Assembly: GCA_025360065.1 (NCBI GenBank)
Contig: JANYCX010000069.1
Span: 1 to 48,694, forward strand
Source: Acetobacteraceae bacterium
GTDB taxonomy: Bacteria; Pseudomonadota; Alphaproteobacteria; Acetobacterales; Acetobacteraceae
Length of the DNA stretch: 48,694 bases
Reading direction: 5' to 3'
Shown here: positions 17,463 through 25,627 of the stretch, in pieces
How positions within the stretch are numbered: position 1 is the first letter of the stretch
Layout of the letters: each line of letters starts with the position of its first letter
The notes under the pieces: model-generated
What the model was told of the DNA's origin: nothing
Database searches by the model: none
The model's input: the letters and a program-made list of their open reading frames with translations, nothing else
Program-made: the position numbers and the translations under genes

Positions 17463-19262
17463 CTATCCCAGCAGCGGTTCCAGCACGGTGGCAAGCTGGG
17501 CGCGGCTAACCGGTTTGGTGACATGGGCGTTCATGCCGGCGGCCTCGCTCCGCGCCCGGTCGGCGGCGGTCGCGCCGGCGGTTAGCGCGAAAATCGGCGT
17601 AGCGGCAATCAGCCCGCCCATGGCGCGGATGCGGCGCGTGGCTTCCAGCCCATCCATGTCGGGCATGTTGATATCCATCAGCACCACGTCGAACGCCTCC
17701 CGCTGGATGGCGGCAATGGCATCGACGCCACTTTCGGCAAGGGTTGGCGTATGGCCCATGCGGGTCAGCATGGTGCGCAGCAATTCGCGGTTGGTGGTGA
17801 TGTCGTCGACGACCAGAATCCGCAGCGGTCGGGTGGGTTTGGCTGGCATTGGCTTATCGGTCTCGCGCTCGGGCGGAGGCGCGGCCAACAACGCGACCTC
17901 GAACCAGAACACGCTGCCGACCCCCGGCGTACTCTGGACCCCGATCTGTCCGCCCATCGCCTCGACCAGACGACGGCATAGCGCAAGGCCAAGCCCAGTG
18001 CCGCCATAGCGCCGGGTGGTGCCGATATCAGCCTGCTCAAACATGGTGAACAGCCGGTCCACCACGTCGGGCGCGATCCCGATCCCGCTGTCTTCGACCT
18101 CGACCCGCAGGCGCGGCACGGCATCTTTGGTGGGCCAGGCGCGCAGCACCACCGCGCCACGGTCGGTGAATTTCACTGCGTTGCCGAGCAGATTGCCGAT
18201 CACCTGACGCAGGCGTAACGGATCGCCATAAATCCACGGCGGCAAGTCCGGGGAAACATCCAGCCGCAGCGTCAGGCCGTGTTCGGCCCCCATCGCGCCG
18301 GCCAGCGCCAGGGCCTGCTGCAACATGTCGTCCGGGCGGAACGCGATCCGTTCGATACTGACCTTGCCGGCTTCGAGCTTGGCGAGGTCGAGAATGTCAT
18401 TAACCACGCTCAGCAGCACGCTGCCGGTGCTGTGCACGATCTGGGCATGTTTGAGCGCTTCTTCCGGCAGATCGGTCGTTGCGCATAAAATCTCGGCGAA
18501 CCCGATCACTCCGGTAAGCGGAGTGCGGATTTCATGGGCCATCATCGACCGGATTTCCGACTTCCGGTCTGCCATGCGGTCGGCTTCGGTGGCGCGATGT
18601 TCGGCGAGCAGGCGGTTCTCGGCCTCCAACCGTGCTGCCCGTTCGGCCAGTTCGCGCGCTTCCATCAGGTCGGTGACGTCGAGTGCCACCCCTTCGACAA
18701 TGGATGCGCCCACCAGGTTGCGCCGTCCGCGCACCGCGACCCGCAGCCAGCGGAATTCGGTACTATCGCTGTCTTCCCACGGGATCCAGTCATCCGGGTC
18801 AACCGGCAGGCGCGACCGCACAATCAAAATGGTTGGTCCCACGGCGCGCTGACCGATGATGGCTTCGGCCGCGGTAAAGCCCGCGCGCATCAACTGGCGA
18901 TCATCGGGATGGATCAGCCCCAGCATCACCTCGAACTTGGTGCCGGCTGGCAAGGTCCGGCGCGGCGGGGCGGAAAACTGGGTCAACAGCAACGTGCCAT
19001 CGTCGGCGCGGGTGGCGCCGCAGATAACGCCGGGGATTGTGCGGCCAAAGGCGCGGAACGATGCCCGCGCTTCGCGCAGGGTGCGGGTTGCCTGACGCCA
19101 GGCAAACGCCCCGCATATTGCGGCAAGTGCGGCGGCGGACGCACCCGCCAGGCTGAGCGACGCGGTGAGCACCACGCTTGCGCAGGCGAACACCACTGCC
19201 AGCAAGGCTGCAATGATTCCAGGGAGAGGCACCGGTGGGCTGAGGAAATTCGGGACGCGCAT
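17463..19262 (-). CDS. Hybrid sensor histidine kinase with PAS-like and receiver domains
   Basis: This 599-residue protein has a hydrophobic N-terminus (two TM-like segments, about 13-55) and a PAS-like sensor region (about 70-200). A short coiled coil (about 195-240) links to HisKA with the phospho-acceptor H243 (MMAHEIRTPLTG). The HATPase domain follows (N-box NLLGNAVKF about 357, DSGIGI about 391, G2 box YGGTGLGL about 419). The C-terminal receiver domain has DD at 486-487, phospho-acceptor D530 (VVLMDINMPDMDG) and K583. The periplasmic loop appears very short, so it probably senses a cytoplasmic or membrane signal through the PAS domain. No HPt domain and no partner regulator are encoded nearby, so the phosphorelay target must be elsewhere. 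It diverges from the hydrolase gene over 99 bp. Confidence 0.93.
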   Translation of the reverse strand: MRVPNFLSPPVPLPGIIAALLAVVFACASVVLTASLSLAGASAAALAAICGAFAWRQATRTLREARASFRAFGRTIPGVICGATRADDGTLLLTQFSAPPRRTLPAGTKFEVMLGLIHPDDRQLMRAGFTAAEAIIGQRAVGPTILIVRSRLPVDPDDWIPWEDSDSTEFRWLRVAVRGRRNLVGASIVEGVALDVTDLMEARELAERAARLEAENRLLAEHRATEADRMADRKSEIRSMMAHEIRTPLTGVIGFAEILCATTDLPEEALKHAQIVHSTGSVLLSVVNDILDLAKLEAGKVSIERIAFRPDDMLQQALALAGAMGAEHGLTLRLDVSPDLPPWIYGDPLRLRQVIGNLLGNAVKFTDRGAVVLRAWPTKDAVPRLRVEVEDSGIGIAPDVVDRLFTMFEQADIGTTRRYGGTGLGLALCRRLVEAMGGQIGVQSTPGVGSVFWFEVALLAAPPPERETDKPMPAKPTRPLRILVVDDITTNRELLRTMLTRMGHTPTLAESGVDAIAAIQREAFDVVLMDINMPDMDGLEATRRIRAMGGLIAATPIFALTAGATAADRARSEAAGMNAHVTKPVSRAQLATVLEPLLG

Positions 19263-19361
19263 GCACCATTCATCCCGTACAATCGCGCGCTTCGCACGTC
19301 ATTTTTGTCGGTGGGAAATCTGCCTGTAGGATCGGTGGGTGAACGCCGAGGAACAACGTGG

Positions 19362-20177
19362 ATGATCGACCCATTTTTGCAATCCGAATACGACAATAGC
19401 GCCAAAGTGGCGGGATCGGACGCGATGCTTGCGGCATTGCCTGGGCTGGCGGCGGAGTTTCGGTTGCGGCACGCATTTGCCGATTATGGGGTGGCCTATG
19501 GCCCGTCGGCACGGCAGAAATTCGATCTGTTCTGGCCCGATGCCGGTCGCACAGCCCCGATCGCGATTTTCGTCCATGGCGGCTATTGGCAACATAGCGA
19601 TCGCGCGGCGTGGAGCCACCTCGCTTGTGGATTGGTCACCCACGGCATCGCGGTCGCCATGCCGTCCTATGACCAGTGCCCGACCGTGACCATGCCGGTG
19701 GTGGTGGAAAACCTGCTGGCGGTGGCGCCGGCCTTGTATGGGCGGCACGGGCGGAAAATGCTGGCAATCGGGCATTCGGCCGGCGGGCATCTGGCGGCGA
19801 TGCTGCTGGCGCGGGACTGGGCGGCGCAGGGATTGCCGGCCGATCTGGTGTATGCCGCACTGCCGATCAGCGGGCTGTTCGATCTGGCGCCGCTCTGCCA
19901 GACCCATGTTAATGACGCATTGGGAATGGACGCGACGGTCGCGCGCAGCCTGTCGCCAATGTTCATGCCATCGCCGCATCGGCCCATGCACGCAATGGTG
20001 GGCGGGGATGAAGGCGTCGAATACGCCCGCCAATCGCGGGAGTTGGCCGCAGCCTGGGGGGGCAATTGGGAAACCAGTGCCGGGCGCCACCATTTCGACA
20101 TTGTGGGGGAACTGGCTGATCCGGCATCACGGCTGGTGGCCATTGCCTGCGGTTTAGCCCACGACCACCGCGATTGA
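19362..20177 (+). CDS. Alpha/beta hydrolase, arylformamidase-like
   Basis: This 271-residue alpha/beta-hydrolase-fold enzyme has the oxyanion-hole motif HGGYWQ at about residues 68-73 and the nucleophile elbow GHSAGGH at about 137. The final histidine is probably in RHHFDIVGEL near the C-terminus. This arrangement resembles N-formylkynurenine formamidase and related esterases. Other kynurenine-pathway genes are absent, so the substrate is open. The ATG at 19362 is preceded by GAGGAAC at proper spacing. The frame stays open more than 800 bases upstream, but that stretch is antisense to the histidine kinase. Its last 24 bases overlap the 3' end of the convergent lipid kinase gene. Confidence 0.83.
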   Translation: MIDPFLQSEYDNSAKVAGSDAMLAALPGLAAEFRLRHAFADYGVAYGPSARQKFDLFWPDAGRTAPIAIFVHGGYWQHSDRAAWSHLACGLVTHGIAVAMPSYDQCPTVTMPVVVENLLAVAPALYGRHGRKMLAIGHSAGGHLAAMLLARDWAAQGLPADLVYAALPISGLFDLAPLCQTHVNDALGMDATVARSLSPMFMPSPHRPMHAMVGGDEGVEYARQSRELAAAWGGNWETSAGRHHFDIVGELADPASRLVAIACGLAHDHRD

Positions 20178-21023
20178 ACCCGGAGCATCGTCGATCACCA
20201 GCCGGCCACTGCCGCACGGATCGCCATCGGTCTGGGCGGGGGCGGTGCTGCAATCGAGTTCGACATGCGCGGCCCGTATGACCCGCACGCCGGGCATTTG
20301 CGGGATCATATCGAACGGCAAAGCCGCGCCGCACAGGGCAGCCTGCCACGCACCGGGGCGTTCGAACAGCACCACGCTGAAGCCGCGATCGGTTGGGCGG
20401 CAGCCAGGAGCGACGAGATAGCGCCCGGCATAAAGCCGCCCCTTGCTGACGATGACGCTGCCTGCTTCTGACACCACGCCGTCGAGTGAGACCGCGATGG
20501 GTGGAAAAGCGTAGCGCCCAAGTTCACGCATCGATTGCAGCACATAGGATGCCCTGCCGATGGCACGCTTCAGCGACAGGGACAGGTTGCGCACCACCTG
20601 CGCATCGAACCCGGCGCCGAGCATCTGGACGAATAATCGCGTGCCGGTGCTGCCCGCTGCGGCGCCTGGCCACAGGGTTACGGTGCGGCCGAAGGCGAGG
20701 GCCGCTGCAACGCCGGCCGGGGCAAAATTCAGTCCAAGTTCATGCGCCAAAACATTGGCGGTGCCGATCGGGATGATCCCGAGTTTGCAGTCAGTGCCGG
20801 CCAACCCCGCCGCGACCTCGGCGATTGTGCCATCACCGCCGGCTGCAACCACCAATGTTCGCCCATCGCCATGGGCGGCGGCGCGGGCGAGGGTGGTGGC
20901 GTGCCCGGCATACTGGGTTTCGACGATTTCGAGCCGCACGCCGCTGGTGGCCATGATGTCGAGCACCCGCCACAACCGTTGCGCACGACGGCGGCCCGCA
21001 ACCGGATTGAAGATGATCAGCAT
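20154..21023 (-). CDS. Diacylglycerol/sphingosine kinase family lipid kinase
   Basis: This 289-residue protein of the DAGK-catalytic (YegS/DgkB/LCB5) family has FNPVAGRR at residues 5-12 and the nucleotide-binding GGDGTIAEV at 62-70. GIIPIGTANVLAHELG follows and a beta-sandwich C-terminal domain completes it. Members phosphorylate diacylglycerol or related lipids with ATP at the cytoplasmic membrane face. The ATG at 21023 has an AAAGG ribosome-binding sequence. The frame extends 26 codons further, but that part lies in the shared promoter region. It diverges from the phosphoesterase/glycosyltransferase pair over 157 bp. Since those genes probably make and consume diacylglycerol, phosphorylation of diacylglycerol to phosphatidate is a sensible but unproven role. 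The substrate could also be another lipid alcohol. Confidence 0.85.
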   Translation of the reverse strand: MLIIFNPVAGRRRAQRLWRVLDIMATSGVRLEIVETQYAGHATTLARAAAHGDGRTLVVAAGGDGTIAEVAAGLAGTDCKLGIIPIGTANVLAHELGLNFAPAGVAAALAFGRTVTLWPGAAAGSTGTRLFVQMLGAGFDAQVVRNLSLSLKRAIGRASYVLQSMRELGRYAFPPIAVSLDGVVSEAGSVIVSKGRLYAGRYLVAPGCRPTDRGFSVVLFERPGAWQAALCGAALPFDMIPQMPGVRVIRAAHVELDCSTAPAQTDGDPCGSGRLVIDDAPGSIAVVVG

Positions 21024-21126
21024 GATGGCCTTTGGTTTACCGCCCGGGAAACACCCTTGATGCGCCGTTTTGATTGCACTTCGATGTCGGTTCGCAGTCA
21101 TCCGCGTGATATTTTTTGCGACCTGA

Positions 21127-21144
21127 CCGTCATGTAATCTTCAC
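21127..21144 (+). promoter_or_regulatory. Candidate Pho box upstream of the phosphoesterase/glycosyltransferase pair
   Basis: CCGTCAT-GTAA-TCTTCAC resembles the PhoB consensus CTGTCAT-N4-CTGTCAY with correct 11-bp half-site phasing. The first half matches at 6 of 7 positions, the second at 4 of 7. A further CAGTCAT half site lies at 21095-21101. The start codon at 21181 is 36 bases downstream. I see no good -10 at the usual distance after the box; a TGTAAT at 21133-21138 lies within it. The call is tentative. Confidence 0.33.
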
Positions 21145-21180
21145 TGGCACGACGCGAGCGGGGTTGTATTTGCTGCGGTC

Positions 21181-22008
21181 ATGAACGTTGCAAACGCCAC
21201 TGACCAGCAAACATCGGGTCCGAGCTACCGTTCGGTTTTCATTTCAGATTTACATCTTGGCACGCGCGGTTGCCGCAGCGACTTTCTGGCCGATTTCCTG
21301 CGCCGGGTTTCGTGCGAGCAGATGTATCTGGTCGGCGACATTATCGATGGCTGGCGGTTGCGGAAATCCTGGTACTGGGATGCGACCCATGACGAGGTTA
21401 TTCGCCTGATCCTGCTGCATGCCCGCAACGGTGCCGCAGTGACCTACATCCCCGGCAATCATGACGAGATGTTTCGCGCCTGGCTGCCGATGGGGCTGGA
21501 GATCGCGGGAATTAAGTTACGCAAAGACGCTGTGCACAGCATGGTCGATGGCCGCCGTCTGCTGGTGATGCATGGCGATGAATTCGACAGCGTGGTGCGC
21601 TACGCCAAATTCCTGGCCCTGCTCGGCGACTGGGCCTACACCGGCGCGCTGGTGGTTAATCGGTGGTTCAATTTCGGGCGTCGCAAGCTGGGCTATCCTT
21701 ACTGGTCGCTATCGGCGTGGGCGAAGCGGCAGGTCAAGGAAGCGGTCAAGGCGATTGATCGGTTCGAGGCGGCATTGGCTGGCGAAGCGCGCCGACGCGG
21801 CTTTGACGGTGTGGTGTGCGGGCATATCCACCATGCCGAAATGCGTGAGATAAACGGGGTGCTATACTTGAATGACGGCGACTGGGTGGAAAGTTGCACC
21901 GCGCTGGTTGAACATCACGATGGACGGCTGGAACTGATCGACTGGGCGGCGATGAACCGGCTATCGTTCTTCGCGCCCCGCAAGGTTGAGGCGGTTCAAC
22001 CTGCCTGA
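21181..22008 (+). CDS. Metallophosphoesterase, LpxH-like; probable PlcP-type phospholipase C
   Basis: This 275-residue calcineurin-like phosphoesterase has the full metal set: D23-x-H25 in SDLHLGTRGC, GD (D53) in LVGDIIDG, GNHDE (N93, H94), HGDEFD (H131) and GHIHH (H215, H217). Database labels for this type are usually UDP-2,3-diacylglucosamine diphosphatase. In Sinorhizobium and marine alphaproteobacteria close homologues (PlcP) instead release diacylglycerol from phospholipids during phosphate starvation and sit beside a glycosyltransferase (Agt) that uses it. The same neighbour begins four bases downstream here, so I favour the PlcP role over LpxH. No signal peptide is present, which fits action on the cytoplasmic face. 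The ribosome-binding site before the ATG is poor. Confidence 0.85.
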   Translation: MNVANATDQQTSGPSYRSVFISDLHLGTRGCRSDFLADFLRRVSCEQMYLVGDIIDGWRLRKSWYWDATHDEVIRLILLHARNGAAVTYIPGNHDEMFRAWLPMGLEIAGIKLRKDAVHSMVDGRRLLVMHGDEFDSVVRYAKFLALLGDWAYTGALVVNRWFNFGRRKLGYPYWSLSAWAKRQVKEAVKAIDRFEAALAGEARRRGFDGVVCGHIHHAEMREINGVLYLNDGDWVESCTALVEHHDGRLELIDWAAMNRLSFFAPRKVEAVQPA

Positions 22009-22012
22009 CAGC

Positions 22013-23074
22013 ATGGCCCCCAATGATTTTCGCGCCCGCCTGCTCGCGGTTGGGCCTTTGCCGGCGCGCATCCTGATTATTTCGGATGCTTGGGAGCCGC
22101 AGGTCAACGGCGTGGTGCGCACTTTGCAGACGGTGGCACGGGAGTTGCGCGCGCTGGGGCATAGTGTGGAGATTGTGGGACCGGACCGGTTTTGCACCAT
22201 TCCCTGCCCGACCTACCCCGATATTCGGCTGTCGCTGTTTCCGCGCCGCAAACTCAGCCGGTTGATCGAGGATTATGCCCCGGACGCGCTTCATATCGCC
22301 ACCGAAGGCCCGTTGGGGTTGTCGGCACAGAAATGGGCGCGCAAGCGCGGATGCGCGTTTACCACCGCGTTCCACACAAGGTTTCCCGAATACGTGCATG
22401 CCCGGACCGGGCTACCGCCGGCATTGTTCTACGGGTTTCTTCGCCGCTTCCATGGCGCCGGACAGGGGATGATGGTGGCGACCGCGAGCTTGCGTGGCGA
22501 GCTTGCTGGGCGGGGGTTCAAATCGTTGCGCGCCTGGTCACGCGGGGTTGACCTCGATCTGTTTTGCCCCCAACCGCGTGAGGATTGGGGATTGCCCGGA
22601 CCGATTTTCATCTATGTTGGGCGGGTGGCGGTGGAAAAAAACATCCGCGCGTTCCTCGACCTTGATCTGCCGGGCAGCAAGGTGGTGGTTGGCGGCGGGC
22701 CGCAGCTTGCCGCGTTACGGCGGGACTATCCGGCAGTCTATTTCGCCGGGCCACGTTACGGTGCCGATCTGGCGCGGGCCTATGCGAGCGCTGATGTGTT
22801 CGTGTTCCCGAGCCGGACCGATACGTTCGGGCTGGTGATCCTGGAGGCGTTGGCTTGCGGCACGCCGGTTGCGGCCTTTAACGTAACCGGGCCGAAGGAT
22901 GTGCTGGCCGATGCGGATGGGCATATCGGGGCGGTTGATGATGATTTGCGAGCCGCGGCGCTGGCGGCACTTGGGGCAGATCGGACAGCGGCGCGGCGTC
23001 ATGCGGAACGGTTCAGCTGGCGGGCGTGCGCGGAGATGTTTTTGTCGCATCTGGTGCCGTTGGGCGGGCATTAG
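22013..23074 (+). CDS. GT4 family glycosyltransferase, probable diacylglycerol glycosyltransferase (Agt-like)
   Basis: This 353-residue GT-B enzyme of family GT4 has ISDAWEPQVNGVVRTL at the N-terminus, HIATEGPLGL and FTTAFHTRFPEY in the acceptor half. The C-terminal half carries GRVAVEKNI and the E-x7-E-type donor-site region DTFGLVILEALACGTPV. This signature set matches the alphaproteobacterial Agt/SQD2-like enzymes that transfer sugar from UDP-sugars to diacylglycerol to make phosphorus-free glycolipids. It directly follows the PlcP-like gene with a 4-bp gap, the order of known lipid-remodelling operons. Sugar specificity (glucose, galactose or glucuronate) cannot be read from the sequence. 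An in-frame TTG at 21986 would overlap the upstream gene; the ATG at 22013 is preferred. It terminates inside a hairpin. Confidence 0.82.
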   Translation: MAPNDFRARLLAVGPLPARILIISDAWEPQVNGVVRTLQTVARELRALGHSVEIVGPDRFCTIPCPTYPDIRLSLFPRRKLSRLIEDYAPDALHIATEGPLGLSAQKWARKRGCAFTTAFHTRFPEYVHARTGLPPALFYGFLRRFHGAGQGMMVATASLRGELAGRGFKSLRAWSRGVDLDLFCPQPREDWGLPGPIFIYVGRVAVEKNIRAFLDLDLPGSKVVVGGGPQLAALRRDYPAVYFAGPRYGADLARAYASADVFVFPSRTDTFGLVILEALACGTPVAAFNVTGPKDVLADADGHIGAVDDDLRAAALAALGADRTAARRHAERFSWRACAEMFLSHLVPLGGH

Positions 23075-23085
23075 CCGCCCAACGG
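23057..23085. terminator. Hairpin at the end of the agt-like gene (candidate bidirectional terminator)
   Basis: CCGTTGGGCGG at 23057-23067 pairs perfectly over 11 bp with CCGCCCAACGG at 23075-23085 around a 7-base loop that holds the TAG stop of the glycosyltransferase gene. It separates convergent genes. No T-tract follows on either strand. Confidence 0.5.
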
Positions 23086-23099
23086 GTTGCAGACATGCG

Positions 23100-24218
23100 T
23101 TACAAAATCGCCGAATGGACGAAGTTCGCCACCAGATCCAAACGGCGCGAATGCCACGGATCGGGGATGCGACAATTGGTGAGGTAGGCGAACGACACGC
23201 CAGATTCCGGATCACCCCAGCAATAGGCAATCCCCGCGCCGCCATGGCCGAACGTGCCAGGGGAGGCAAAGCTGCCCAGGCCGCGGATCGACGGCGTGGT
23301 GCCGCGCAGATGCGGGCCGAGGCCGCGATGCATCGGCATGCCCATGTTCATATCGACCATATCGCCGGTCCAGTTGCGGATGGCGTATTGCAGGGTGCGC
23401 GGCGACAGCAGGCGTTTGCCGCCGAGTTCGCCGCCTTGCAGCATCATTTGATACAACGCCGCCATGCCGCGCGCGCTGGCATAGCCGCCGGCGCCGGGCG
23501 ATCCGGCGCGCTTCCATTCCGGGGAGTTATTTTCGGCCAGCAGCGTGACGCTGTCGCCATCCGGCACGTGCATGTCAGCCGTTGCACCGTGCAAGGCATC
23601 GGGCAGGCCGACATGGACATCATCGGACAGGCCGAGCGGGACCAGGACTTCGTCACGGATGAAAATGCGGAAATCCTGGCCGGTGAGGGCTTCGATCAGC
23701 ACCGCGAGCGTCCAATGGGCGGATTGGCCGTGGTAGTGCAGCCGCGATCCGGGGGTGTATTCCAGGCTGAAATCGCAGACGGCGGCGCGGAGTTTTTCGT
23801 GATCTTCCCAGGCAGCAAATGGAACCTGGGCGCTGGGGAAGCCGGCGAGGTGGGTGATCACTTGCAGGATGGTAACGTCCTGTTTGCCGTTCCTGGCAAA
23901 GTCGGGGACGTGGTCGGCCATCTTATCGACGAAGCGGAAAGCACCGCGCTCGGCAAGCAGCCAGGTGGCGACCGCGGTGATGACTTTGGTGTTGGAATAG
24001 AGCAGGAAGCGGGTGGCGTCGGTGACTGGCACGCCGGCGCGGGCGTGGCCGAAATTGCGTGCGTAGGCGAGCTTGCCGTGGCGGGCAATGGCGATCTGCC
24101 CGCCGGGGAAGCGCCCTTCGGCGATATGAGCCTCAATCAGTTGCACCAGGCGATCGATTTGCTCGCCGCGCATGTTGACGGCGGCGAGATCGGTGGTGGG
24201 TAGCGGAAATTGACCCAT
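23100..24218 (-). CDS. Serine beta-lactamase-like hydrolase (class C/EstB-type esterase family)
   Basis: This 372-residue protein of the beta-lactamase/transpeptidase-like superfamily has the catalytic S-x-x-K motif (YSNTKVIT, S75 and K78) and a tyrosine motif around YHGQSAHW (Y162). A C-terminal GHGGAGIAYCWGD segment takes the place of the KTG motif. These features fit the EstB/esterase or D-aminopeptidase-like branch better than a true antibiotic-degrading beta-lactamase. No signal peptide is evident from the ATG at 24218 (preceded by GGGAAAGAAG), which argues for a cytoplasmic esterase. Upstream in-frame ATGs at 24269 and 24281 exist but are less convincing. The substrate is unknown. Confidence 0.85.
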   Translation of the reverse strand: MGQFPLPTTDLAAVNMRGEQIDRLVQLIEAHIAEGRFPGGQIAIARHGKLAYARNFGHARAGVPVTDATRFLLYSNTKVITAVATWLLAERGAFRFVDKMADHVPDFARNGKQDVTILQVITHLAGFPSAQVPFAAWEDHEKLRAAVCDFSLEYTPGSRLHYHGQSAHWTLAVLIEALTGQDFRIFIRDEVLVPLGLSDDVHVGLPDALHGATADMHVPDGDSVTLLAENNSPEWKRAGSPGAGGYASARGMAALYQMMLQGGELGGKRLLSPRTLQYAIRNWTGDMVDMNMGMPMHRGLGPHLRGTTPSIRGLGSFASPGTFGHGGAGIAYCWGDPESGVSFAYLTNCRIPDPWHSRRLDLVANFVHSAIL

Positions 24219-24577
24219 GATTGCTTCTTTCCCGGCGGTGGCGTGGCGCGATAGGCTCGCGTTGGTCATGGAGTGTGGCATGTATTTTTTGGATGCGCTA
24301 CGCGTGGTGGTCGGTGGTGAGCGCCTGCAAACCGGCGACGCGATTTCGGCTGGGTAGGGGGTGGGTCATCGCGGACGGCGGCTGAGATTGCGGTGATGCG
24401 GCGGATTAGGGCAGGGCTGCCGTCTGCAACGGTCAATGAAGTTATGGCGGCAGCCTTGCAAAAACCTTTCACGACGCCCATTCTCTGCAAGGTGAATGGA
24501 AGGTGCTGTCCCATGAACCACCCGAATTGCCACATTCTGCTTTCTGGCCATCGATGGCTTATCCACGGGGGCCGGCC
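24219..24577. other. Non-coding gap upstream of the toxin-antitoxin pair
   Basis: About 360 bp lie between the divergent esterase and antitoxin starts. I find no supported gene here. It must hold the promoters of both. A TTGCAA at 24456-24461, with a weak CATTCT 17 bases later, is the only -35/-10-like pair I could pick for the antitoxin, and it is poor. No strong inverted repeat suited as an operator is obvious. Confidence 0.4.
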
Positions 24578-24916
24578 ATGAGCGGCGCGGTCGCCCGCCT
24601 GGTTGAGGACCTTCGCTCCCGCGGCGGGCTCAAGGGGTCGGATGTTGCAAATATCACCCATGTCTCCCAAGCCACGGTTTCGCGCTGGGCGGCGGGTAAG
24701 GCGGCACCGCCGCCGAAAACTCAGTTGGTTATTTCCGACCTGCGCTACGTCGTGGACCGGCTCGCGGAGTTTTACAGTCCCGATGAGACCCGGATATGGC
24801 TCTATGCGCGCCATCCGCTTTTGAACGGGGCGCGTGCCATCGACCTGATCCATGAAGGTGGCGCGGACGCGGTTCTGGCGGTGATTGACAGCTTGGCCGA
24901 CGCCAGTTTCACCTGA
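24578..24916 (+). CDS. Xre/MbcA/ParS-type antitoxin of a RES toxin-antitoxin pair
   Basis: This 112-residue protein has an N-terminal helix-turn-helix (VANITHVSQATVSRWAAGK, about residues 20-40) and a C-terminal MbcA/ParS/Xre toxin-binding domain ending LLNGARAIDLIHEGGADAVL. Such antitoxins bind and block RES-domain toxins and repress their own promoter. The ATG at 24578 follows a GGGGG tract; in-frame earlier starts (ATG 24554, GTG 24503) would add residues unlike the family. The toxin begins three bases after the stop codon, as expected for an antitoxin-first operon. Confidence 0.85.
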   Translation: MSGAVARLVEDLRSRGGLKGSDVANITHVSQATVSRWAAGKAAPPPKTQLVISDLRYVVDRLAEFYSPDETRIWLYARHPLLNGARAIDLIHEGGADAVLAVIDSLADASFT

Positions 24917-24918
24917 CG

Positions 24919-25485
24919 ATGCCGCCGTCCTTTCGCCGTCATGATCGGGAATTGCTGGACGCGCTTGAGCAGCATCCGGCCGAGGCGTTCATCGGTGAAG
25001 TTTGGCGGATCACCGCGCAGGGCCGCGATGCGCTGCGCGGGTCGATCGCCGGCGGTCGCTGGAGCCCGGCTGGGGAGTTTGAGGTGCTTTACACCAGCCT
25101 TGCGCGTGTCGGCGCCCTGGCAGAAATCGGATTTCGGCTGTCGATTGAGCCTGTGTGGCCAAGCCGGCTTGCGCACGATTTGCATCGGATTACGGCGCGC
25201 ACCGATAATACGCTTCGTTTCGCTGATGTGCGGGCGCTTGGTATGTTGGGGGTTGATGCCAAGCGTTATGCCAGCTTCGATTATGCTGCCAGCCAGGCGA
25301 TCGCGGCGGCGGCGGCGTTTCTGGGCTTTGATGGCTTGATTGTCCCGAGCGCGCGGAGCGTGGAACTCAATCTGGTGGTTTTTATCGAGACGCTGGACGT
25401 TGGTGAGCGGCTGAAAGTTGAGGATACGGAGCCGGTGGATTGGTCTGCGTGGAGATTGGAGCAGCGAAGCCGCCCAGCTCGGTAG
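24919..25485 (+). CDS. RES-domain toxin (NAD-degrading / ADP-ribosylating type)
   Basis: This 188-residue protein carries the RES domain hallmarks. These are the arginine in VWRI (R30), GGRWSPAG (45-52), LYTSL (57-61) followed by the conserved glutamate in ALAE (E69), and the serine in GLIVPSAR (S143). Characterised RES toxins of the Xre-RES class deplete NAD+ (MbcT) or ADP-ribosylate a target (ParT). Which activity applies here cannot be told from sequence. All three RES residues are present, so the toxin looks intact. There is no ribosome-binding sequence; the ATG lies two bases after the antitoxin stop, so translation is probably coupled. Confidence 0.85.
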   Translation: MPPSFRRHDRELLDALEQHPAEAFIGEVWRITAQGRDALRGSIAGGRWSPAGEFEVLYTSLARVGALAEIGFRLSIEPVWPSRLAHDLHRITARTDNTLRFADVRALGMLGVDAKRYASFDYAASQAIAAAAAFLGFDGLIVPSARSVELNLVVFIETLDVGERLKVEDTEPVDWSAWRLEQRSRPAR

Positions 25486-25603
25486 GTTGGGAAGTTTACT
25501 ACAACGGATTTGTGATTGACTTTGGATTGCCAGCCCTTCGCCCCGCAATAACGCATTTTCCGGGCTCCCGAGCCAACGGCAAGGCATGGAGGACGTTTTT
25601 TTG

Positions 25604-25627
25604 CTTCTTTGTTTTCAAACAAAGAAG
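25604..25627. repeat. Perfect 11-bp palindrome; dispersed element copy 2
   Basis: CTTCTTTGTTT (25604-25614) and AAACAAAGAAG (25617-25627) are perfect inverted arms around TC. The inner 25605-25622 has the TTCTTTGT-N4-AAACAA core shared with copies at 2237 and 33600. It lies in an A/T-rich 215-bp gap after the RES toxin. A run of T precedes rather than follows it on the plus strand, so it is not a typical terminator for the toxin operon. Confidence 0.55.

Noticed and set aside
18534-19361. 276-codon open extension upstream of the alpha/beta hydrolase
   Set aside because: It is antisense to the histidine kinase and low in protein-like sequence; the ATG at 19362 has a ribosome-binding site and the family N-terminus.
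21133-21138. TGTAAT as a -10 box for the phosphoesterase gene
   Set aside because: Matches 5 of 6 consensus bases, but there is no acceptable -35 at 16-18 bp and it overlaps the candidate Pho box.
22899-24203. 434-codon open frame on the plus strand opposite the beta-lactamase-like gene
   Set aside because: Antisense shadow of a gene with clear catalytic motifs; it also crosses the end of the glycosyltransferase gene and a hairpin.
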